From Acetobacteraceae bacterium (GTDB lineage: Bacteria; Pseudomonadota; Alphaproteobacteria; Acetobacterales; Acetobacteraceae), in assembly GCA_030044345.1 (NCBI GenBank), contig JASHVY010000576.1, positions 1 to 7,214 of the forward strand: a stretch of 7,214 bases of DNA, read 5' to 3'. Every line of letters begins with the position of its first letter. Position 1 is the first letter of the stretch. The notes beneath the pieces are model-generated. The model was not told the DNA's origin and made no database searches. It saw nothing but the letters and a program-made list of their open reading frames with translations. The position numbers and the translations under genes are program-made. This document shows, one piece after another, positions 1-4,996 of this stretch.

Positions 1-251
1 GTGCGGCCCGCCCCGAAGGCATTGAAGGTAATCAGCGTGTATGTGTCCTTCACGCCCGGAATGCCCTGAATGCGCTCGGTGACGAAGCGGCCGATATCGG
101 CATCCGGATCGAGATAGAATTTGCCGAGCAGGTCGTACTGCCCGGAGGTCGAGTAGAGTTCCGAGAGTTCCTCGATCTCGTCCGCAGCACGCTCGGCAAC
201 GCGATAGGCCGTTCCCATATCGCATTTGATCTGAACGAAGATCGCCCGCAT
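1..251 (-). CDS. Stand-alone Lrp/AsnC-type ligand-binding (RAM) domain protein, 3' end off the window
   Basis: Eighty-three codons are visible from the ATG at 251-249, starting MRAIFVQIKCDMGTAYRVAE. The protein has the alpha/beta pattern of the Lrp/AsnC effector-binding domain: a first strand (AIFVQIKC), a helix (AYRVAERAADEIEELSEL), the STSGQYDLLGKFYLD segment, and the helix-strand IGRFVTERIQGIPGVKDTYTLITF. There is no room for an N-terminal helix-turn-helix, because a strong Shine-Dalgarno sits directly before this ATG. It therefore belongs to the short single-domain members (about 75-100 aa). In full-length Lrp/AsnC proteins this domain binds amino acids or other small molecules and drives oligomerisation. 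Single-domain members may bind ligands or modulate partner regulators, but their role is mostly unproven. The gene is divergent from the thiamine-diphosphate enzyme gene, so a link is possible but not shown. The family call is firm; the function is open. Confidence 0.88.
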   Translation of the reverse strand, partial: MRAIFVQIKCDMGTAYRVAERAADEIEELSELYSTSGQYDLLGKFYLDPDADIGRFVTERIQGIPGVKDTYTLITFNAFGAGR

Positions 252-255
252 CGCG

Positions 256-264
256 TTTCTCCTC
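256..264 (-). promoter_or_regulatory. Strong ribosome binding site of the RAM-domain gene
   Basis: Read on the minus strand this is GAGGAGAAA. GAGGAG is followed by 7 bases and then the ATG at 251. It fixes the start of the small gene and shows that the missing helix-turn-helix domain is not an artefact of choosing a late start. Confidence 0.8.
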
Positions 265-417
265 GTGTCCTGCCCTCGCAGTTCGCCGCATTTCGCGACG
301 AACGGAGAGGATCAGCAGGCCACGGAAAACAAAAAGCAAGTGCCCCGATCCGCCAGAAGCCATATGGATCCAAATCCGCTGTCATCATGCCACGAGCGTG
401 GGCACATCGCCCAGGTG

Positions 418-455
418 TGAGGCGGCCAAGTTTGAGGCGGCCAAGTTTGAGGCGG
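418..455. repeat. 15-bp direct tandem repeat, about 2.5 copies
   Basis: The unit TGAGGCGGCCAAGTT occurs at 418-432 and again, identical, at 433-447. A partial third copy, TGAGGCGG, follows at 448-455. The unit length is a multiple of three, so it stays open in the frame of the downstream gene, where it would encode EAAKF twice. Because the better start of that gene is at 524, I read the repeat as lying in the 5' leader. Replication slippage is the simplest origin; an operator is possible. Confidence 0.85.
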
Positions 456-513
456 AGTGCGTGACGATCGGGCGCGAGCCGCCTATGGTCCGCGGGGAAG
501 AGAGCTGCAAGGC

Positions 514-520
514 GGAGGAA
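514..520 (+). promoter_or_regulatory. Ribosome binding site favouring the GTG start at 524
   Basis: GGAGGAA lies here, with five bases between GGAGG and the GTG at 524-526. The in-frame alternatives (GTG 398, GTG 461, ATG 485) have weaker or no Shine-Dalgarno. Starting at 524 places the conserved GGRILADAL segment about 16 residues from the N-terminus, as is usual for the family. Confidence 0.6.
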
Positions 521-523
521 ATC

Positions 524-2335
524 GTGGAGCTTGCAAAGGCGCACAAGGCGCGCGTGGTGTCCCGCCCGGGCGGCCGGATCCTTGCCGATGCTCTGGTGGC
601 GCAGGGCATCGACCATGTCTTCGAGGTGCCGGGCGAGAGCTATCTCGACGTGCTCGATGGCCTCTATGCCGTGCGCGACAAGCTGCAGCTCATCACCTGC
701 CGCTTCGAGGCCGGAGCGGTGAACATGGCAGAGGCATTCGGCAAGCTTACGGGCCGGCCGGCGGCGGCGATGGTGACGCGCGGACCGGGGGCGTGCCATG
801 GCGCGATCGGCGTTCACATTGCAATGCAGGATTCCACGCCGCTTCTGCTTTTCGTCGGCCAGATTCCGTCCGACCAGACCGACCGGGAGGCGTTCCAGGA
901 GATCGATTATCGTCGCATGTTCGGCTCCGTCGCGAAATGGGTCACCCAGATCGACCATGTGGGGCGGATACCGGAAATCGTCGCGCATGCGGTGGATATC
1001 GCCGTTTCGGGCCGCCCGGGGCCGGTGGTGATCGCGCTGCCGGAGGATATGCAGCGCCAGACCGTCGAAGTGCCGGATATCGGCCCGGCCACGATCACGC
1101 CGCCTCGGCCCGATCCGGCCGCGCTCGTGAAGCTCTCGGCGCTGCTCGCGCGGGCCCGCAAGCCGCTCGCGCTGCTTGGCGGCTCGCGCTGGAGCGAGGC
1201 GGGACGCGCGGCGATCCGCAGCTTTCTCACGCGTCACGAATTGCCGGTGACGGTCGGGTTTCGCCGCCAGGCGCTCTATGACGGAACGTTCGATAATTTC
1301 GTGGGCGATCTTGGCGTCGGCGCCGATCCGGCGCTGATCGCCAAGGCAAAGGAAGCGGACCTCGTGCTGGCGATCGGCGCCCGGCTCGGCGAGGCGACGA
1401 CGCAGGGCTACACGCTCTTCGAGCCGGCGGGCGGTGTGCCCATCGTGCACATCTATCCGGATGGCGGTGAGATCGGACGCGTGTTCCGCCCCACGCTCGG
1501 AATCGTTTCTGACTTGAATACATTCGCCGAAGCCGCCGCGTTGATCGATCCTCCGCGCATCGGGTGGCGGGCGTGGACGCAAGAGCTCCGCGCGCTGCGC
1601 GAGGCCGGCCGAGAGGTTCCGGACTATCCGGGGCCGCTCAATCTCGGCACGGTGATGCGCGAGCTCGAAACGCTGCTCGCTCCGGATGCGATCGTCACCA
1701 CGGATGCCGGCAATTTCGCGACCTGGGCACCGCGCTTCATCAATTTCGGAGAACGTCAGAGCTATATCGGCCCGTGCAACGGGGCGATGGGCTACGCGGT
1801 GCCGGCCGCGGTGGGCGCGAAGATTGCTTTCCCCGAGCGCATGGTGGTGGCGACCGTGGGCGATGGTGGTTTCCTGATGACCGGGCCGGAGATCGCAACC
1901 GCCTTTCACCACGGTGTGGCGCCGATTGTGCTCGTCTTCAACAACCAGATGTACGGCTCGATCCGCATGCACCAGGAACGGCATTTCCCCTGCCGGGTGT
2001 CAGGGACGGCGCTCACCAACCCCGATTTCGCGCGCTTCATCGAGGCGTTCGGCGGCCATGGCGAAGTGGTGACGGAAACGGCAGGCTTCGCGCCCGCCTT
2101 CCGCCGCGCGGTCGAAAGCGGCCGGCCGGCCGTGATCGAGCTCGTCACCAACCCCGAGCAGATCACCACGCGCGCGACGATCGCGGATTTGCGTGCCGCG
2201 ACCAAGGCACCGAAAGCCGCTGCGAAGCCCCGCCGTCAGCCGGTGCAGAAACGCAGCCAGGGCAATCCGCGCCGCGGTGCCGCTTCCGCGCTTGCCTCTC
2301 CATCGCTCAGCCCCATCTCTGCGCCGCGAGAATGA
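524..2335 (+). CDS. Thiamine-diphosphate-binding enzyme, acetolactate-synthase-like, specificity unknown
   Basis: This is a complete three-domain thiamine-diphosphate (ThDP) enzyme of about 603 aa from GTG 524. The N-terminal pyrimidine-binding domain (about 12-180) carries GGRILADAL and VPGES, whose Glu (about residue 38) is the cofactor-activating glutamate. It also has AEAFGKLTGRPAAAMVTRGPG and a QDSTPLLLFVGQIP segment. The central domain follows at about 190-370. The C-terminal pyrophosphate-binding domain has the metal motif GDG at 446-448 and its partner NN at 473-474. Where acetolactate synthases usually have GQHQMW and a QEL segment after the GDG motif, this protein reads GNFATW and GPEIAT, so true acetolactate synthase activity is doubtful. 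About 45 C-terminal residues are Ala/Pro/Arg/Lys-rich and look disordered. No signal peptide is seen, so it should be cytosolic. It is followed after 13 bases by the molybdopterin oxidoreductase gene, probably one transcript. Starts at 398, 461 or 485 would add up to 42 residues. The fold is certain; the reaction is unknown. Confidence 0.88.
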   Translation: MELAKAHKARVVSRPGGRILADALVAQGIDHVFEVPGESYLDVLDGLYAVRDKLQLITCRFEAGAVNMAEAFGKLTGRPAAAMVTRGPGACHGAIGVHIAMQDSTPLLLFVGQIPSDQTDREAFQEIDYRRMFGSVAKWVTQIDHVGRIPEIVAHAVDIAVSGRPGPVVIALPEDMQRQTVEVPDIGPATITPPRPDPAALVKLSALLARARKPLALLGGSRWSEAGRAAIRSFLTRHELPVTVGFRRQALYDGTFDNFVGDLGVGADPALIAKAKEADLVLAIGARLGEATTQGYTLFEPAGGVPIVHIYPDGGEIGRVFRPTLGIVSDLNTFAEAAALIDPPRIGWRAWTQELRALREAGREVPDYPGPLNLGTVMRELETLLAPDAIVTTDAGNFATWAPRFINFGERQSYIGPCNGAMGYAVPAAVGAKIAFPERMVVATVGDGGFLMTGPEIATAFHHGVAPIVLVFNNQMYGSIRMHQERHFPCRVSGTALTNPDFARFIEAFGGHGEVVTETAGFAPAFRRAVESGRPAVIELVTNPEQITTRATIADLRAATKAPKAAAKPRRQPVQKRSQGNPRRGAASALASPSLSPISAPRE

Positions 2336-2348
2336 AACGGAGACGGCG

Positions 2349-3023
2349 ATGGCCGAAGCCGACGACCCGAAAGTCACGCTGCTCGGCCGGGTCAAGGAGA
2401 AGCTGATCGAGCGCAAGCAGGAATGGGCGCGCGAGGGACGGCTTCTCACCGGCACCTGGGCTTCGCCCGAACAGCGCCTGCCGCCCGGCCAGCGTCTCGT
2501 CAGGGATTGGCCCGTGCTCGATCTCGGTGTGCAGCCGAACGTGCCCCTTTCCCATTTCCGCCTGGACCTCGATGGTGCGGTGGAAAACAAGGCGCGCCTC
2601 TCATGGGAGGCGTTTCTCGCCCTGCCGCAGGTCGAGAGCGTTTCGGACATGCATTGCGTGACCCAATGGTCGCGCTATGACAATCACTGGAAAGGCGTGG
2701 CCGCGCATACCCTCGTCGCGCTCGTAAACCCGACGGCGGAGGTACGGCATGTGATCTTCCATTCCCATGACGGCTATACGACCAATGTCCGGCTCGACCA
2801 GTTCGACCAGCCGGACGTCTTTCTCGTGCACCAATGGGAAGGCAAGCCCATCCCGCGCCAGCACGGCGGTCCGCTGCGCATTCTCATTCCGCGCCTCTAT
2901 CTCTGGAAATCCGCGAAATGGATCCGGCGGATCGAATTCGCCGTTGCCGACCGCCCCGGTTTCTGGGAAGTGCGGGGCTACCACAACAATGCCGATCCCT
3001 GGCTTGAGGAACGCTACGGGTAG
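2349..3023 (+). CDS. Sulfite-oxidase-like molybdopterin-dependent oxidoreductase, cytoplasmic
   Basis: The 224-aa protein is covered from about residue 60 by an oxidoreductase molybdopterin-binding domain. DMHCVTQWSRYDNHWKGV holds Cys103, the expected thiolate ligand of the molybdenum. HSHDGYTTNV (138-147) and RQHGGPLRILIPRLYLWKSA (170-189) are the conserved cofactor-pocket segments. The C-terminal PGFWEVRGYHNNADPWLEERY is typical of the small bacterial members. There is no Tat or Sec signal, haem domain or dimerisation domain, unlike periplasmic sulfite dehydrogenases and MsrP. The basic/acidic N-terminus (8-30) may be helical. The ATG is chosen because GGAGA lies six bases upstream, just after the stop of the preceding gene. 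Family members are usually annotated as sulfite oxidase-like with unknown substrate. Pairing with a ThDP enzyme suggests a shared pathway, but nothing identifies the substrate. Confidence 0.88.
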   Translation: MAEADDPKVTLLGRVKEKLIERKQEWAREGRLLTGTWASPEQRLPPGQRLVRDWPVLDLGVQPNVPLSHFRLDLDGAVENKARLSWEAFLALPQVESVSDMHCVTQWSRYDNHWKGVAAHTLVALVNPTAEVRHVIFHSHDGYTTNVRLDQFDQPDVFLVHQWEGKPIPRQHGGPLRILIPRLYLWKSAKWIRRIEFAVADRPGFWEVRGYHNNADPWLEERYG

Positions 3024-3080
3024 AGCGGATCGCGCCTGACTGGAATCGCGTAGCGATCCGGGGGCGCGTTGAATCCGCTC
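3023..3080. repeat. Nested imperfect palindrome in the convergent intergenic region
   Basis: The outer arms are GAGCGGATCGCGCC (3023-3036) and GGCGCG-TTGA-ATCCGCTC (3063-3080). They pair over 14 positions with a 4-base bulge in the right arm. Inside lies a second stem, GGAATCGC (3042-3049) with GCGATCC (3053-3059): seven pairs, one bulged A and a 3-base loop. No T-run follows. The form resembles the short palindromic elements scattered between genes in alphaproteobacteria; whether it is repeated elsewhere cannot be judged from this window. Confidence 0.6.
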
Positions 3081-3091
3081 GGCAAAACAAC

Positions 3092-3128
3092 GCTAGAGTG
3101 TGTTCAGTCAGGCTGAACGCGCTCTAGC
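3092..3128 (-). terminator. Strong stem-loop, probable terminator of the glc operon
   Basis: The 16-base arms GCTAGAGTGTGTTCAG (3092-3107) and CTGAACGCGCTCTAGC (3113-3128) enclose the loop TCAGG. Fourteen pairs are Watson-Crick; the other two are G-T in the plus-strand reading and A-C mismatches in the minus-strand transcript. In the leftward direction the stem lies 26 bases past the glcF stop and is followed by GTTGTTTT, an acceptable U-rich tract. In the rightward direction no T-run follows, so it would be a poor intrinsic terminator for the molybdopterin gene. It may also be a repeat element rather than, or as well as, a terminator. Confidence 0.55.
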
Positions 3129-3154
3129 CAGAAGGGCGCGCTTCTTCGCCCGCC

Positions 3155-4468
3155 TCAGCCCGGCTGAACCTCGGCGAGCGCTGCAGGTTTTGGGCCGCCG
3201 GCCATCCAGTCGAGCAGTTGGACGGTATGAATGACGGGCAGGCGGCCGGACGTGAGCTGAGTGATGCAGCCGATATTGCCGGCGGCGATCACCGCAGCGC
3301 CGGTTTCCTCGAGATGCGCGAGCTTCCGTGCGCGGAGTCTTTGGGCGATCTCGGGTTGCAGCAGGTTGTAAGTGCCGGCCGAGCCGCAGCAGAGATGCGC
3401 CTCGCGCGGCTCGACGAGCGTAAAGCCGGCACGCGTGAGCAGTGCCTTGGGCTCGGCGGTGATACGCTGGCCATGCTGGAGACTGCAGGCGGCGTGATAG
3501 GCGATCCGGATGCCGGAGGCAGGCCGGATTGGCTCATAGCCGAAACGGTGCAGGAACTCGCTGATATCCATGGCGAGCCCGGCGATCTTCTCCGCTGCGT
3601 CATGTTCTGGCGAAGTGCGCAGCAGGAACCCGTAATCCTTGAGCATCGTCCCGCAGCCGGAGGCGGTGACGATGATCGCATCGAGCCCGCCGCCCGCGAT
3701 CTCGGCCTGCCAGGCACGGATATTCGCGCGTGCCGCTTTCAGCGCCTCTTCGTGCCTTCCCATGTGATGGACGAGCGCACCACAACAACCGGCCCCCTTC
3801 GCCACCACGACTTCGACGCCGAGCCGTGTCAGCAGCCGGATTGTCGCGGCGTTGATCTCTGGGTCGAGCACCTGCTGCGCGCAGCCCGCGAGCAGCGCGA
3901 CACGGGCGCGCCTTGTTCCTTGCGCCCCATGGGTGCGCGGGGCGTCCGTGGGGCTGGGCGGTGGCAGGCGGGGAGGGACAAGATCGAGCATCGCCCTCAG
4001 GCGCGCGCCGAACGTCGAGCGCGCGGGAAGCAGGGCACGGAATGGCCGCGTCAGCCGTGCCGCGCGCAGGGCTTGGCGAAAGAGCCGCGGCCGCGGCAGG
4101 ATCATGGCGAGCAACGCGCGCAATGCCCTCTCCGCGGCCGGGCGGCGATAGGTGCGCTCGATATAGGTACGCGCGTGATCGACGAGGTGCATGTAATGCA
4201 CGCCCGAAGGACATGTCGTCATGCAGGCGAGGCAGGAGAGGCATCGATCGACATGCCGCACGACATCCGGGCTCGCCGGCCCGCCCTGCTCCAGCATCTC
4301 CTGCATCAGATAAATGCGCCCGCGCGGGCTATCGAGCTCGTCCCCGAGAAGAACGAAGGTCGGGCAGGTCGCAGTGCAGAAGCCACAATGAACGCAGTGG
4401 CGCAGCACCTCGTTGGAGGCGGCGATATCGGGATCGGCAAGCTGGGCAGTCGTGAACCGTGTCTGCAT
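3155..4468 (-). CDS. glcF: Glycolate oxidase iron-sulfur subunit GlcF
   Basis: The 437-aa protein is the electron-transfer subunit of membrane-associated glycolate oxidase (GlcDEF). It carries electrons from the flavin subunits toward the quinone pool while glycolate becomes glyoxylate. Two [4Fe-4S] motifs are complete: C25-x2-C28-x2-C31-x3-C35-P and C76-x2-C79-x2-C82-x3-C86-P. Two cysteine-rich CCG domains follow, with CCG at residues 228-230 and 360-362. The opening MQTRFTTAQLADPDIAAS and GDELDSPRGRIYLM are typical of GlcF, so the ATG start is secure although no Shine-Dalgarno precedes it. The start lies 6 bases after the stop of the membrane-protein gene, which suggests translational coupling. 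It is the last gene of the operon and a stem-loop follows. The length is close to that of E. coli GlcF (about 407 aa). A related lactate or glycerol-3-phosphate Fe-S subunit is less likely given the adjacent glcD and glcE. Confidence 0.95.
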   Translation of the reverse strand: MQTRFTTAQLADPDIAASNEVLRHCVHCGFCTATCPTFVLLGDELDSPRGRIYLMQEMLEQGGPASPDVVRHVDRCLSCLACMTTCPSGVHYMHLVDHARTYIERTYRRPAAERALRALLAMILPRPRLFRQALRAARLTRPFRALLPARSTFGARLRAMLDLVPPRLPPPSPTDAPRTHGAQGTRRARVALLAGCAQQVLDPEINAATIRLLTRLGVEVVVAKGAGCCGALVHHMGRHEEALKAARANIRAWQAEIAGGGLDAIIVTASGCGTMLKDYGFLLRTSPEHDAAEKIAGLAMDISEFLHRFGYEPIRPASGIRIAYHAACSLQHGQRITAEPKALLTRAGFTLVEPREAHLCCGSAGTYNLLQPEIAQRLRARKLAHLEETGAAVIAAGNIGCITQLTSGRLPVIHTVQLLDWMAGGPKPAALAEVQPG

Positions 4469-4474
4469 GGATGA

Positions 4475-4987
4475 TTACGAATTGAGGATGGACCGCGGAA
4501 CCTCGCGGCGCAGCAACGTTCGCAAGCGCTCCGGCGTGAGGCCGCGGATCGCCCCCGGAGACGAACGGCCGAGATACATGAGCACCATCGCGCGAAGCTC
4601 CTGGTCGGCTTGCCGCCCGAGACAAGCGGGCACGAGGCCGCGCATCTGCGCGGACGTCAGTCCGGTGATGCTCTCGGGCAGAAGGGCGCGAACCGTTTCC
4701 GGAGAGAGGCTCTGTTTTGCCGCGCTCGGAACGAGCGCGAAGAACGCGATTCCGCTTACGAAAAGAAAAATCGCGGCACCGAGAAAGCCGCCGGTGATGA
4801 TCGGCCTCTGCGGATAGGGATCGACGGCAAACGTATAGACCAGCAGCACACCGACCGTGAGAAGAGAGATCGTGATGAGCACGCGGGCCAGGGGCCTATT
4901 GTCGCTCCGCAAGCGGTACAGCGCGACCGTGTCGCAGCCGAAACCGGCGATCAGCGCGAGAAAGATCGGCCAGCAAAGAGGTGTCAT
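4475..4987 (-). CDS. Unrecognised three-helix membrane protein with an octapeptide-repeat tail, inside the glc operon
   Basis: The protein is 170 aa from ATG 4987 (171 aa if the adjacent TTG at 4990 is used). I do not recognise it. Three hydrophobic segments at about 4-23, 36-55 and 65-86 predict an integral membrane protein. The loop between the first two is Arg-rich (RLRSDNRPLAR), which by the positive-inside rule puts it in the cytoplasm. That places the N-terminus outside and the long C-terminal tail in the cytoplasm, if all three segments span. The tail (94-165) is nine consecutive 8-residue repeats of the type L-T-P-E-x-hydrophobic-R-A/G. The gene lies 9 bases after glcE and 6 bases before glcF, on the same strand, with no clear Shine-Dalgarno, so it is surely co-transcribed and probably translationally coupled. 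Inference only: a membrane anchor or assembly partner of the otherwise soluble GlcDEF subunits. An unrelated passenger gene cannot be excluded. Confidence 0.75.
   Translation of the reverse strand: MTPLCWPIFLALIAGFGCDTVALYRLRSDNRPLARVLITISLLTVGVLLVYTFAVDPYPQRPIITGGFLGAAIFLFVSGIAFFALVPSAAKQSLSPETVRALLPESITGLTSAQMRGLVPACLGRQADQELRAMVLMYLGRSSPGAIRGLTPERLRTLLRREVPRSILNS
4493..4708 (-). repeat. Coding region of nine tandem 8-residue repeats in the membrane protein
   Basis: Numbered from ATG 4987, residues 94-165 divide without gaps into octads: LSPETVRA, LLPESITG, LTSAQMRG, LVPACLGR, QADQELRA, MVLMYLGR, SSPGAIRG, LTPERLRT, LLRREVPR. Position 6 is hydrophobic in all nine (V, I, M, L, L, L, I, L, V). 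Position 1 is Leu or Met in seven, Pro is at position 3 in five, and Arg is common at 7 or 8. The repeats have diverged at the DNA level, so this is an old protein repeat and not recent slippage. Confidence 0.65.
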
Positions 4988-4996
4988 CAACAGGAT

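Larger units (their letters stand above)
252..523. other. Divergent intergenic region
   Basis: This stretch of about 270 bases separates two divergently read genes and must hold both promoters, unless the rightward gene starts earlier (GTG 398, GTG 461 or ATG 485). I could not find a convincing -35/-10 pair on either strand. Visible elements are an A-rich patch at 327-340, an 8-bp palindrome TGGATCCA at 365-372 and a 15-bp tandem repeat at 418-455. No RNA gene or independent small ORF is supported here. Confidence 0.5.

Noticed and set aside
327..372. Possible promoter for either divergent gene around the A-rich patch and the TGGATCCA palindrome
   Set aside because: No -35/-10 pair with sensible spacing and match could be found on either strand. 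The 8-bp palindrome is too short to mean much alone.
50..1984. A 644-codon open frame on the minus strand opposite the ThDP enzyme
   Set aside because: The translation is Arg/His/Ala-rich with no domain pattern. It is a GC-skew shadow of a clearly conserved gene on the other strand.
524..2335. Glyoxylate carboligase (Gcl), suggested by the nearby glycolate oxidase that makes glyoxylate
   Set aside because: Gcl lacks the activating Glu of the N-terminal domain, while this protein has it in VPGES. It is also convergent to the glc operon, not part of it.
524..3023. Sulfoacetaldehyde acetyltransferase (Xsc) releasing sulfite for the adjacent sulfite-oxidase-like enzyme
   Set aside because: It is an attractive idea, but as I recall the family, Xsc proteins do not carry a VPGES segment at this position. 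No phosphate acetyltransferase or sulfonate transport gene is present either.
3092..3128. Intrinsic terminator for the rightward molybdopterin gene
   Set aside because: No T-run follows the stem in the plus direction; only the minus direction has a U-rich tract.
3218..4474. A 418-codon open frame on the plus strand opposite glcF
   Set aside because: It has no recognisable motifs and biased composition. GlcF on the opposite strand has all its cysteine motifs.
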